Assembly: GCF_020880815.1 (NCBI RefSeq)
Contig: NZ_JAJITD010000009.1
Coordinates: 62,001 to 126,000 of the forward strand
DNA length: 64,000 bases
Direction: 5' to 3'
DNA from: Paraburkholderia sejongensis
GTDB taxonomy: Bacteria; Pseudomonadota; Gammaproteobacteria; Burkholderiales; Burkholderiaceae
Part shown: in pieces, positions 44,345 through 52,708 of the stretch
Layout: the number at the start of each line of letters is the position of its first letter
Numbering within the stretch: position 1 is the stretch's first letter
Position numbers and translations under genes: made by a program
The notes under the pieces: generated by a model
What the model was told of the DNA's origin: nothing
The model's input: only the letters and a program-made list of their open reading frames with translations
Database searches by the model: none

Positions 44345-44635
44345 TCAGTGCGCCGCCCCGCGTTCCTGCATGAACGCCTCGATCTGCGGCAGCGTCACGT
44401 AGCCGAGTTTCTGCGCGTCGATTTCATCGAAATGACGCGCGAGCATCGGCATGCCGGCGGCGGCCTGCTCGCGCGTAAGCTTGCCGTCGTGCGTGGTGTT
44501 CGCATTGGCAAAGCGCGTCTGCAACTGCTGCTCCATGCGTTCGATCCGCTGCGGGTTCATGCTCTGCGGCGTGGCCTGCGCGAACGTGACGGTCGATGCG
44601 CAGCACAGCAGCACGGTGGCGAGCAACTTCTTCAT
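44345..44635 (-). CDS. Small exported protein with degenerate EF-hand-like segments
   Basis: This 96-residue protein has a clear signal peptide (MKKLLATVLLCCASTVTFAQA) with AAGGAG upstream. The mature part has two EF-hand-like helix-loop-helix segments: ANTTHDGKLTREQ and EIDAQKLGYVTLPQ. Both depart from the calcium-loop consensus, notably Gln at position 12 in each and a missing acidic residue at position 5 of the second, so calcium binding is doubtful. It lies upstream of and on the same strand as the two-component genes. Confidence 0.75.
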   Translation of the reverse strand: MKKLLATVLLCCASTVTFAQATPQSMNPQRIERMEQQLQTRFANANTTHDGKLTREQAAAGMPMLARHFDEIDAQKLGYVTLPQIEAFMQERGAAH

Positions 44636-45011
44636 GACTGACTCCTTCGATGGGGTCATCGCCGTCGCCTGCCAATGCCGCGATCCGTTTCGATGACAGC
44701 GTGAATTCTTGGCCAGGCATCGTTGCCGCGCAATTGAACAATCATGTCGAGTTATGTCATGGCGGGCGAGCCGTCACTGCATGACTCGATGCGATTGCAC
44801 CGGCATGCGGCGCCCGCCCGCGGTGCACGCCCGCGCCATCGACGTTAGTTATTTGAAAGCAAATTCCGACGGCGAGCGTGAGGGGGCACGATTAAGTAAA
44901 GCTTGCAGCCGTTGGCGCTTTTTACTCCTATTGATGTACCGAACTTGCAGGTCGAATCGCCGCTTTCCGCCACCGCCTCTGGCTTCAGCCGCCTTCAACG
45001 AAGTTGGAACG
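44636..45011. other. Intergenic region between the EF-hand-like gene and a small hypothetical gene
   Basis: These 376 bases hold no supportable gene, RNA or clear operator. The composition is less G+C-rich than the surroundings near 44850-44950. Promoters for the flanking divergent genes are expected here. Confidence 0.4.
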
Positions 45012-45320
45012 ATGATTGCTTTTAGAAAGGGATTCGCGCGGGCTAACCCCAATCTTTCCGGACCCCTACAAATGAGTTACCAGGATATCGACAAGGAAAT
45101 TGCCCATCTCGAAGTGGTATTCGGCCTGATTTCTCCGCGTGACCGCTTTCCGCTGTCGTACTGGCAGCGGCGCTTGCATGCGCTGATGTCGTTATCGTTG
45201 ATGCCCGCGCAACGCGAACGCGTGGTGCGCCTCGAAGCGATGTTGCGCTCGGCCGGTTCGCGGCTGAGTCAGGTCCCTGAAACGACGCGGTCGGGCTCGG
45301 CTTTGATAGCGGGTGTTTGA
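45012..45320 (+). CDS. Hypothetical small protein
   Basis: This reading of 102 residues starts at ATG 45012; an alternative start at 45072 gives 82 residues beginning MSYQDIDKEIAHLEV. The central part looks like a real helical protein (DIDKEIAHLEVVFGLI, FPLSYWQRRLHALMSL) with no signal peptide or membrane segment. I do not recognise a family. Neither start has a strong ribosome site, and the G+C content is lower than nearby genes. Confidence 0.5.
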   Translation: MIAFRKGFARANPNLSGPLQMSYQDIDKEIAHLEVVFGLISPRDRFPLSYWQRRLHALMSLSLMPAQRERVVRLEAMLRSAGSRLSQVPETTRSGSALIAGV

Positions 45321-45378
45321 CGCATCTGCCAAGCGCGGGGGCGGACGTGCACCCGGAGCGGTGAGCGCCCCCCGCGAG

Positions 45379-45962
45379 TTAGCGGCGGCAGCCGAAACGC
45401 TGCCGTAACCGGGCCAACGGCCCGGAACGATCTCCGCGGACCGATTCGACATGCACACCGTCGAGCCGGATTTGCACCAACCGGTTATCTCCAGTCACGC
45501 CGAGCGAGAACGCTGGAGCCACCGCATGCCAGCTCGCCACTTCCCCCAGCACAGACAAATCGTCCCGCGCTGCGCGTCGTAGTGAATTTCGGGCTCGCCG
45601 ATATCCTGCGCATGTCCATTGCCGTCGAATGCCGCGTCCACGATTGGCGTTGCGGGTCTTGCGTCCGCGCGAGGCAAGGTCTGCCGAGTCCAGCGCGCCG
45701 GATTGGTATAGATGTCCCAATCCCTGATTCTCTTTTGTGAGTCGAGCACCATCGAGAACATGCCGCCCGTTATCACGTACGTGGGCTGCACGAGATTGAA
45801 TTGGCGGTCTATTTCATCGCGCAGCATTTGACGATTTTCAGCGGCACTCGGAGCGGCGGAATAATCCACCCGACACGACAAGGTGAAGTTGTCCGCATCC
45901 AGCGAACGCTGACATGGGGCTGGCAGATTTGCTCGACCACGTGAACAGGGGGGAGGGTCATT
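45379..45962 (-). pseudogene. Decayed gene with a frameshift and no good start
   Basis: The minus frame open from 45962 to 45495 encodes a plausible protein (LDADNFTLSCRVDYS, FNLVQPTYVITGGMFSMVLD, WDIYTNPARW) but has no ATG at its beginning, only a TTG at 45881. It then loses sense near ICLCWGK. The neighbouring frame carries a sensible continuation (ASWHAVAPAFSLGV, RLVQIRLDGVHVES) to a stop at 45379. Adding one base at the five-C run at 45543-45547 on the plus strand would join them. The family is unknown. It may be a real pseudogene or a sequencing error in a homopolymer. Confidence 0.55.
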
Positions 45963-45981
45963 TTATTGGCTTGCAAAAAAC

Positions 45982-47232
45982 TCACCCCATCAAAACCCGC
46001 ACCCCCAGCGCCAGCACGAGCGCCGGCACCATCACCAGCACCCCGACCTTCAGAAACTTCAGAAAGCTCACGTCCTCGCCTTCGCGGCGAATCGCGTTGA
46101 GCCAAAGAATCGTCGCCAGCGAGCCGGTGATCGACAGATTCGGTCCGAGGTCGACGCCGATCAGCAACGCATCGATCACGCGCTCGGGACTGTGCGCCTG
46201 CATGACCGTCGAACTCGCGATCAGCCCGGCCGGCAGGTTGTTCATCAGATTGCTGCCGAATGCGATGATCGCGCCGGCCCACCCCGCCGCGGCCATCTCG
46301 TTGCGCTCGGTCGCGCGCCGCAACTCGGCCGCGAGCGTGCTGATCACGCCGGTGTGATCGAGCATTTCGACCAGCACGAACAGCGCGGCGACCAGCGGCA
46401 ACACGTTCCAGGAAATCTCGCGGATCATCGGCAGCGGCGATTTGCGCTCCTTGAGCAACACCACCAGCGCGGTCAGCGCGCCGAGTATCGCGGTCGGCAT
46501 GCCGAGCTGGATGTCGTACGCGGACACCGTCAGCAGCACGCCGGCGGTCACCGTGATGCCCGCGAGCGCGACCTTGCCGCTCGCCGACAGCTTCACCGCT
46601 TCGAGATTCGCTTCGCAGACGCCGGCCAGCGCGTGGCGCTGGGTCCAGCGCAGCATCACGAACGTCGCGACGATCGACAGCAGCGACGGCAGCGCAAAAC
46701 GCGCCATCCAGTGACCGAGCGGCGGCGTGTGATTGCCGTACAGCACGATGTTGGCCGGATTCGAAATCGGCAGCACGAAGCTCGCCGCGTTGGCGACGAA
46801 CGCGCACACGAACAGCAGCGGCAACGGCGGCGTCTTCGCTTTCTTCGCTGCCGCGAACACGGCCGGCGTCAGCACGACGGCGGTCGCGTCGTTGGACAGA
46901 AACGCGGTGATCACCACGCCGAACAGATAGACGAGCACGAACAGCTTGCGCGGCGAACTGCGCGCATGATTGACCGCCAGCACCGCGACCCAGTCGAACA
47001 GCCCTTCGCGCCGCCCGACTTCGGACAGCAGCATCATGCCGAACAGGAACAGATAGACATCGGTGCCCTTGCCGATCGCCTCGAACGCGAGCGGCAGCGG
47101 CAGCAGCCCGAGCACCACCAGCAACACCGCGCCCGCGACGGCCCACACCGCTTCCGGCCATTTGAACGGCCGCGTGATCACGCCCGCCGTCGCGGCGGCG
47201 GCAATACCCCAGGAAAGAAAAACGGAATTCAC
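45982..47232 (-). CDS. ArsB/NhaD-type (ion transporter superfamily) permease
   Basis: This 416-residue inner-membrane protein has about 11 hydrophobic segments and matches the ArsB/NhaD permease group. Typical blocks are LFLFGMMLLSEVGRREG, ITAFLSNDATAVVLTP with the conserved Asn-Asp pair, and PISNPANIVLYGN. Members export arsenite or exchange Na+/H+; no arsR, arsC or other ars gene is nearby, so arsenite as substrate is only possible. The first codon is GTG with no strong ribosome site. It is divergent from the cytochrome b561 gene. Confidence 0.82.
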   Translation of the reverse strand: MNSVFLSWGIAAAATAGVITRPFKWPEAVWAVAGAVLLVVLGLLPLPLAFEAIGKGTDVYLFLFGMMLLSEVGRREGLFDWVAVLAVNHARSSPRKLFVLVYLFGVVITAFLSNDATAVVLTPAVFAAAKKAKTPPLPLLFVCAFVANAASFVLPISNPANIVLYGNHTPPLGHWMARFALPSLLSIVATFVMLRWTQRHALAGVCEANLEAVKLSASGKVALAGITVTAGVLLTVSAYDIQLGMPTAILGALTALVVLLKERKSPLPMIREISWNVLPLVAALFVLVEMLDHTGVISTLAAELRRATERNEMAAAGWAGAIIAFGSNLMNNLPAGLIASSTVMQAHSPERVIDALLIGVDLGPNLSITGSLATILWLNAIRREGEDVSFLKFLKVGVLVMVPALVLALGVRVLMG

Positions 47233-47457
47233 GACGTCAGCCCGGATAATGGGTTATGTTGGCGCTCGCGCGCGGCACGCGCGAGCTCGTTGTTCGGGCC
47301 ACAAATTACCACAGCCCAGATCGCGCGCGAACGCCTTTCAATTCCATTAGCGTCACGGCTACAACAATCTGTTCCCGCGTGCCCGCCTAGTCGGTTTTCT
47401 TTGGCATCCCTACTATCCGCATTCCCACGCGGCCTTTTCCAGCAACGGACCAACACG

Positions 47458-48012
47458 ATGCAAACACAAGCTTCCGCGCGCTACCACGGCGCAGCCATCG
47501 CACTGCACTGGCTGATCGCCGCGCTGATCATCTGCGGCTTCTATCTCGGCTGGATCATGACCGACATCCCCGGTTTCACGCCGACCAAGCTCAAGTACTT
47601 TTCGTGGCACAAGTGGATCGGCGTGACTGTGTTCGCGCTCGCGCTGCTGCGCGTGCTGTGGCGCGCGACCCACCGCGCGCCCCCGCTCGACGCGGCGACG
47701 CCCGCATGGCAGAAGGCCGCCGCGCACGCGGTGCACGGCGTGCTGTATCTGCTGATGCTGGCCATTCCGCTGTCCGGCTATTTCTATAGCTCGGCGGCCG
47801 GTATTCAGGTCGTGTATCTCGGCGTCGTGCCGCTGCCGACCATCATCGGCCCGGACCAGGCGTTGAAGGCCACCTTGCGCACGGTCCACGTACTGCTCAA
47901 TTACACGCTGCTTGCGCTGGTCGCGATGCATGTACTGGCCGCGCTCAAGCATCAGTTCATCGATCGCGACGGGCTGCTCGCACGGATGGTGCCGTTTTTG
48001 AAAACCCGCTGA
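47458..48012 (+). CDS. Cytochrome b561 family membrane protein
   Basis: This 184-residue inner-membrane protein has four hydrophobic helices and the heme-ligand histidines of bacterial cytochrome b561: HWLIAAL in helix 1, WHKWIGV at helix 2, HAVHGVLYLL in helix 3 and MHVLAALKH in helix 4. Such proteins move electrons from membrane quinol; many are encoded with YceI lipocalin-like proteins, as here, where two yceI genes follow. A 213-base gap with a heptamer repeat separates it from the first. Confidence 0.88.
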   Translation: MQTQASARYHGAAIALHWLIAALIICGFYLGWIMTDIPGFTPTKLKYFSWHKWIGVTVFALALLRVLWRATHRAPPLDAATPAWQKAAAHAVHGVLYLLMLAIPLSGYFYSSAAGIQVVYLGVVPLPTIIGPDQALKATLRTVHVLLNYTLLALVAMHVLAALKHQFIDRDGLLARMVPFLKTR

Positions 48013-48080
48013 TGTGCCGCGTGCTTGCGCCCGGTAGCGCACGCGTCAGCGCGCTCGCTTGCGCTCCGACGGGCGCGCGG

Positions 48081-48122
48081 CAAGCGGCAAGCGGCAAGCG
48101 GCAAGCGGCAAGCGGCAAGCGG
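48081..48122 (+). repeat. CAAGCGG heptamer repeat, six perfect copies
   Basis: Six exact tandem copies lie between the cytochrome b561 gene and the first yceI gene, ending about 100 bases before the yceI start. A 7-base unit is a classic unstable repeat; here it is non-coding, so copy change would alter promoter or leader spacing rather than reading frame. Confidence 0.95.
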
Positions 48123-48225
48123 CCTGAAATGAATAACGAATGTCACATTGGCTACGACTCGTTGGCAATCAAATTCCTCGCGGTGAGCAATGCGGCCGCG
48201 CGGCTCGGATAGGATGCGTACCACT

Positions 48226-48801
48226 ATGAAAACACCCTTTTATCTCTCCGCTCAGCGCGCGGCATTGGCTTCGGTCGCGGCGCTTACGCTGTTTGGTGCG
48301 AACCTCGCGCACGCCGACGTCGACCTCGCGAAAAGCACCGTGATCGCGACCACCAAACAGATGAACGTGCCGGTGGACGGCAAGTTCAAGAAGTTCTCCG
48401 CGCAGCTGAACTTCGATCCGGCCAAGCCGGCCGCGGGCACCGCGAGCATGTCGATCGACACCGCCAGCTACGACCTGGGCGCCGACGACTACAACAAGCA
48501 GGCGCAAGGCAAGGAATGGTTCGACAGCGCCGCGTACCCGAGCGCGACCTTCGTGTCGAGCGCGATCGCGCCGGCCGGCGGCAACCAGTACAAGGTGACC
48601 GGCAAGCTGACGATCAAGGGCAAATCGCAGACCGTCGTCGTGCCGGTGACGATTGCGAGCCAGGGCGCCACGCAGACTTTCGACGGCGCGCTGCCGATCA
48701 AACGCACGCAATTCGACGTCGGCACCGGCGAATGGAAGGACACGTCGGTGGTCGCCGACGAAGTCGTCATCAAATTTCATCTGGTCTCGGCCAAAAAATA
48801 A
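48226..48801 (+). CDS. YceI family periplasmic protein (first copy)
   Basis: This 191-residue protein has a signal peptide ending near NLAHA and a YceI lipocalin-like barrel (VDLAKSTVIATTKQM, FSAQLNFDPAKP, the SYDLGADDYNKQAQGKEWFD motif, YKVTGKLTIKGKSQTV). YceI proteins bind isoprenoid or quinone-like lipids in the periplasm. The gene lies between the cytochrome and a second yceI copy. A weak AGGA precedes the start. Confidence 0.9.
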   Translation: MKTPFYLSAQRAALASVAALTLFGANLAHADVDLAKSTVIATTKQMNVPVDGKFKKFSAQLNFDPAKPAAGTASMSIDTASYDLGADDYNKQAQGKEWFDSAAYPSATFVSSAIAPAGGNQYKVTGKLTIKGKSQTVVVPVTIASQGATQTFDGALPIKRTQFDVGTGEWKDTSVVADEVVIKFHLVSAKK

Positions 48802-48847
48802 GCTTCGCTAACTCAGCACTCTCTCCCCCACCTATCTGGAATCCAAC

Positions 48848-49429
48848 ATGAAAAACTCTTTCCTGCTCGCCGCCGGCGCACTCGCCGCTGCCTTCTCGTT
48901 CAACGCGATGGCCGCCGATACCTATGTGCTCGATCCGACCCACACGGCGCCGAGCTTCGAGACCGACCACTTCGGCGGTCTGTCGGTGTGGCGCGGCAAG
49001 TTCACGAAGAACACCGGAACCGTCGTGCTGGATCGCGCGGCGAAGACCGGCACGCTCGAAGAAACGATCGACCTCACGTCGGTCGACATCGGCAACGACA
49101 AGCTCAACCATGAGCTGGTGTCGCCGCAGTTCTTCGATACCGCGAAATACCCGACCGCGGTCTACAAGGGCACGCAGATCCGCTTCGACGGCGACACGCC
49201 GGTCGAAGTAATCGGCACGCTGACGATGCACGGCGTGACCAAGCCGGTGAATCTGAAGATCGAATCGTTCAAGTGCATCCAGCACCCGATGCTCAAGCGC
49301 GAAGTGTGCGGCACGGAATCGACCGCGACGTTCAATCGCGACGACTTCGGCGTCGACTACGGCAAGGCGTATGGCTTCAACATGAAGACCACGCTGCATA
49401 TCCAGGCTGAAGGGATCAAGCAGCAGTAA
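48848..49429 (+). CDS. YceI family periplasmic protein (second copy)
   Basis: This 193-residue protein has a signal peptide (MKNSFLLAAGALAAAFSFNAMA) and a YceI barrel: DPTHTAPSFETDHFGG, SVDIGNDKLNHELVSPQFFD, IGTLTMHGVTKPVNL and a C-terminal KTTLHIQAEGIK. It starts 46 bases after the first copy and differs enough to be an older duplicate. Both probably serve the same membrane redox system as the cytochrome b561. A strong hairpin follows the stop. Confidence 0.92.
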   Translation: MKNSFLLAAGALAAAFSFNAMAADTYVLDPTHTAPSFETDHFGGLSVWRGKFTKNTGTVVLDRAAKTGTLEETIDLTSVDIGNDKLNHELVSPQFFDTAKYPTAVYKGTQIRFDGDTPVEVIGTLTMHGVTKPVNLKIESFKCIQHPMLKREVCGTESTATFNRDDFGVDYGKAYGFNMKTTLHIQAEGIKQQ

Positions 49430-49464
49430 GCGTGTTGCCGCGCCGCTCGCGGCAATTCCGCAGC

Positions 49465-49497
49465 GGCGAGCCAGGGCGAACGCAACCCTGGCTCGCC
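49465..49497. terminator. Strong hairpin after the yceI pair
   Basis: Perfect 12-base arms GGCGAGCCAGGG and CCCTGGCTCGCC flank a 9-base loop between two convergent genes. No T-run follows, so it may act as an RNA-stabilising or Rho-assisting structure rather than a full intrinsic terminator. Confidence 0.55.
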
Positions 49498-49545
49498 CGT
49501 CGCGCACCGCAACGGATCGAAGATGTTTTCCGCTAGCCGCGCGCG

Positions 49546-50472
49546 TCAACCGAAGAACCGCAGCAGTTCCTCGGCCACCGCCCCCGGTTGCTCCTCGGGA
49601 ATGAAATGCCCGCAATGGGCAATCGTCACGCCCTCCACCGCTTCGGCGTACGCGGCCAGCGGTCCGGCCATATCGACGATCGAGCCCTGATCGGCGCTCA
49701 TTGCCAGCACCGGCATCCGCAATTTGCCGTTGGCGCTCAACTGCCGGTTCTGGCGCGCGGACGTCGCCGCCGCGCGATAGTAAGCCAGCCCCGCGCGCAA
49801 ACCGCCTTCCTTCGTGAACACACGCTCGTATTCGTCGAGATCCGCCTCGTTGAACGCTTGCGGATTAGCGGTCTTGCGTCGTAAAAACCAGTCCAGATAA
49901 ACACGCTCCTTGCCTTCGATCAGCGCTTCGGGCAAGTCGGCCACCGCGTGAAACGCGAAATGCCACGTGCGCCATGCGCGCTCGGACGCGATCGGCAGCG
50001 CATCGGGCAACGTAATGCCCGGGATACCCGCATCGAGCAGCGCGAGACTGCGCAGTTCGTCGCCGAAGCTCGCGGCATACGGATAGGCAACCCATGCGCC
50101 GACGTCGTGGGCCGCAACGTGATAACGCTGCTGACCGAGACGTCCGAGCAGAGCGTGCAATGCGTTGGCGAGCGACAGCGTGTCATAGCCTTCCAGCGGC
50201 CGGTCGGAGTCGCCCTGGCCGGGCAGGTCCGGGGCGATCACGTAATAACGTTGCCCGAGCACCGGCATGACTTTGCGCCATGCAAACCAGCTCTCCGGAT
50301 AGCCCGCCAGCAGCACGACGGTCTCGCCGTCGGGGTTGCCGCCGGCCACGTAATGCAGCCGCACGCCATCGACGGTTTCGTAGCGATGCTCGAAGCCGGC
50401 GAGCACCGGGTCGGGCAACGCGGCCGGGCCCGGATTGACGAATCGTCGAGCGATCTCCTGTTGCACGTTCAT
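49546..50472 (-). CDS. Alpha/beta hydrolase (epoxide hydrolase/haloalkane dehalogenase-like)
   Basis: This 308-residue protein has an alpha/beta hydrolase fold. The nucleophile is Asp in AAHDVGAWVAY (D123) rather than Ser, which points to the epoxide hydrolase/dehalogenase branch, and the catalytic His is in HCGHFIPEEQP near the C-terminus. The usual HGxP oxyanion motif is altered to AGYP (residues 56-59). No signal peptide is present. It lies 59 bases downstream of the TetR regulator gene and has its own copy of the same 16-base near-palindrome, 25 bases before its start. Confidence 0.85.
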   Translation of the reverse strand: MNVQQEIARRFVNPGPAALPDPVLAGFEHRYETVDGVRLHYVAGGNPDGETVVLLAGYPESWFAWRKVMPVLGQRYYVIAPDLPGQGDSDRPLEGYDTLSLANALHALLGRLGQQRYHVAAHDVGAWVAYPYAASFGDELRSLALLDAGIPGITLPDALPIASERAWRTWHFAFHAVADLPEALIEGKERVYLDWFLRRKTANPQAFNEADLDEYERVFTKEGGLRAGLAYYRAAATSARQNRQLSANGKLRMPVLAMSADQGSIVDMAGPLAAYAEAVEGVTIAHCGHFIPEEQPGAVAEELLRFFG

Positions 50473-50497
50473 CGTAAAACTCCTGCACTGGTTAAAT

Positions 50498-50513
50498 GGA
50501 AACGATCATTTCC
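50498..50513. promoter_or_regulatory. Predicted TetR operator, copy 1 (upstream of the hydrolase)
   Basis: GGAAACGATCATTTCC is a near-palindrome (GGAAA/TTTCC arms, GATC core) 25 bases before the hydrolase start. An identical 16-mer precedes the tetR gene. Finding the same element twice in this small locus supports a specific operator. Confidence 0.75.
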
Positions 50514-50531
50514 TAAATTGGCAAAAAAAAT

Positions 50532-51158
50532 TTAGCGCAGTATCCGTAGCGCCTCGTCCGCCGCCGTCTGCATGTCGTGCTGCGAGCGGCCAAACTTTCC
50601 GACGAGGCGCAGCCCGTATAAAAACGCGAGCAGCGAGCGCGCGGTCGCGGCCACCGGCAGTCCCGCGGCCACCGAACCGTCCGCCTGCCCCTGTTGCAGC
50701 AGCCGGCGCAGCAGCGCTTCGGACCGCCGCATCGTCGCTTCGATCCGCCCGGCGACCTCTTCGTCGAACGTGGCGAGCGCAGTGGCGCTCGCCACGACGA
50801 GGCAGCCGCGCCGCCCTTCGCTGCCATGCGACGACTCGGCGTAAAAGCGCAGCAATGCGCGGATCTTGTGGAAGCCGTCCGGCTGACGCTCGAGCAAGCG
50901 TTGCAGTTCGGCGTTGCGGGTTTCGACATAGCGCTCGAAAGCGGCGAGAAAAACGCCGCGCTTGTCGGTGAATGCCTTGTACAGGCTGCCCGCGGTCAGC
51001 CCGGTCGCGTCGCTGAGGTCGCCGACCGAGGTGGCATGGTAGCCGCGCTCGCGAAACACGCACACCGCTCCATCCAGCACGCTGTTCATGTCGAACTCGC
51101 GCGGACGGCCGCGGCTACGGCTGCGGGACGAAGCATGATGGGGATGAGCGGTAGTCAT
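50532..51158 (-). CDS. TetR/AcrR-family regulator
   Basis: This 208-residue protein has an N-terminal TetR helix-turn-helix (YHATSVGDLSDATGLTAGSLYKAFTDKRGVFLAAF) and a helical ligand-binding domain. It is followed on the same strand by the alpha/beta hydrolase gene. An exact 16-base operator-like sequence lies 13 bases before its start and again before the hydrolase, so it probably represses both itself and the hydrolase. The effector is unknown, perhaps the hydrolase substrate. Confidence 0.9.
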   Translation of the reverse strand: MTTAHPHHASSRSRSRGRPREFDMNSVLDGAVCVFRERGYHATSVGDLSDATGLTAGSLYKAFTDKRGVFLAAFERYVETRNAELQRLLERQPDGFHKIRALLRFYAESSHGSEGRRGCLVVASATALATFDEEVAGRIEATMRRSEALLRRLLQQGQADGSVAAGLPVAATARSLLAFLYGLRLVGKFGRSQHDMQTAADEALRILR

Positions 51159-51171
51159 GCCGGCGATTATA

Positions 51172-51187
51172 GGAAACGATCATTTCC
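51172..51187. promoter_or_regulatory. Predicted TetR operator, copy 2 (upstream of tetR)
   Basis: This is an exact copy of the 16-mer at 50498-50513, on the same strand orientation, located 13 bases upstream of the tetR start codon where it would block its own promoter. Confidence 0.75.
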
Positions 51188-51243
51188 AAATCAAGAGCGA
51201 GCGGGACCGCGAGGACCCGCCGCGCCGCATCGATGCCGGCGAG

Positions 51244-52689
51244 TTACCCCACTTCGGCCAGCAACTCTCGCACCGCCGCGCGCGCGTCGCGCGCGAGTTC
51301 GCGCAGATCGACGCCGTCGATCTGATCGTCCGCCACCACGCGTTTGCCCGCGCAGAACAGCGCCGCCAGCGACGGCCGCCCGCCCGAGGCCACCGGCCCG
51401 ATCGCCGGATCGTGCAGCCCGAAATAGCGCGGATCGTCGAGCCGGTACACCGCGAGGTCCGCGGCGAAGCCCGGCGCGATCCGGCCGACTTCGGTCAGGC
51501 CCATCACCCGCGCGCCGCCCGCCGTGCCCCAATGAATCACGTCGGCGATGCTGGCCGCGCTCGCGCCGCCTTCGAAGCTGCCGCCGCGATAGGCCGGCTG
51601 CGCCAGCATGCCGAGCCGCGCGCGCTGCGCGAGCCAAGTCATGTGCACTTCGGAGATCATGTCGGCCGCTTCGTTCGACGCCGCGCCGTCGACGCCGATC
51701 GACACCGGCACGCCCGCGTCGGCCATCTCGCGCACCGGACAGATGCCGCTGCCGAGCCGCCCGTTGCTCTGCGGACAGTGCGCGACGCCGGTGCCGGTCT
51801 GCGCGAGCAATGCGATTTCAACGGCATCGACCTTGACGAGGTGCGCGTACCAGACGTCGCTGCCGAGCCAGTCGTGTTCGCCGCAAAACGCCACCGGCGA
51901 CTGCCGGTACAGCGCGTGCGCGCTGTCCTGATAGCCGACCGTCTCCGACAGATGGCTATGCAGCCGCAAGCCGAGCTTGCGCGCGAGCGCCGCGGTCGCG
52001 CGCATCTCGGCCGGCGAGATCGAGTACAGCACGGTAGTGGGCGCCATCACGACGCGTTGCATCGCGCGCGGCGACGCATCGTGATAGCGCGCGGCGAGCC
52101 GTTCGATGTCGGCGGCGAAATCATCCAGCGTTTCGGGCCGCAACGCGGTCGGCAATTGCGCCTCGAGCTGCCGGGTTTGCGTCGCGCCGCCGCGCAGCAA
52201 CACGAAACGCAAGCCGAGCTTGTCGGCTTCCTCGAACAGGATCGCCGAACTGTCGAACGGCATGTCCGGGTAGTACACATAGTTGTGGTCGGCGACCGTC
52301 GCGCAACCCGAGCGCGCGAGTTCGATCAGGCCGATACGCGCGGCAAGCCGGAAGCGCCGCTCGTCGATCAGCGCGCGAAACCGGTATGGCGTCGCCGCGA
52401 GCCACGGCGTCAGCGTCGCGTCGAGGCCGGCCGTGTCGCCCTTGAGCAGCGACTGGAACAGATGGTGATGGGTGTTGACCCACGCGGGGTAGATCACGCA
52501 ATCGGTCGCGTCGACGATCGTCTCGCCCGGTCGCGGCGTCAGTGTGCCGATCGCGTCGATCGTGTCGCCGACGACGCGGATGTCGGGACCGTTCACGCGC
52601 GCGGGATCGTCGTTCGAGCCGCGGCCGCCGGTCATGATCGCGGCCGCATTGCGGATCAGCGTGGAAGTGGGCGTAGCGTGTGTCGTCAT
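51244..52689 (-). CDS. Amidohydrolase (8-oxoguanine deaminase/AtzB-TrzN type)
   Basis: This 481-residue metal-dependent hydrolase belongs to the amidohydrolase superfamily branch that includes 8-oxoguanine deaminase and triazine hydrolases. Metal ligands are visible as H74 and H76 in NTHHHLF, the His in HSHLSET, and the Asp in GVDGAASNE; HCPQSNGRLGSG is also conserved. It should remove an amino or similar leaving group from a purine-like or triazine-like ring. It is the last gene of a minus-strand operon with a Rieske oxygenase and an ABC importer, 19 bases after the permease gene. Confidence 0.88.
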   Translation of the reverse strand: MTTHATPTSTLIRNAAAIMTGGRGSNDDPARVNGPDIRVVGDTIDAIGTLTPRPGETIVDATDCVIYPAWVNTHHHLFQSLLKGDTAGLDATLTPWLAATPYRFRALIDERRFRLAARIGLIELARSGCATVADHNYVYYPDMPFDSSAILFEEADKLGLRFVLLRGGATQTRQLEAQLPTALRPETLDDFAADIERLAARYHDASPRAMQRVVMAPTTVLYSISPAEMRATAALARKLGLRLHSHLSETVGYQDSAHALYRQSPVAFCGEHDWLGSDVWYAHLVKVDAVEIALLAQTGTGVAHCPQSNGRLGSGICPVREMADAGVPVSIGVDGAASNEAADMISEVHMTWLAQRARLGMLAQPAYRGGSFEGGASAASIADVIHWGTAGGARVMGLTEVGRIAPGFAADLAVYRLDDPRYFGLHDPAIGPVASGGRPSLAALFCAGKRVVADDQIDGVDLRELARDARAAVRELLAEVG

Positions 52690-52708
52690 GTGCTTATGAG
52701 CCTGAAAA

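Noticed and set aside
44185..44373. Small Met-Ala repeat protein read through the GATGGC repeat
   Set aside because: The frame exists only because the hexamer keeps it open; there is no ribosome site or homology.
45982..47232. Arsenite resistance operon
   Set aside because: Only a single permease is present; no arsR, arsC or arsA is nearby and the group also contains other ion transporters.
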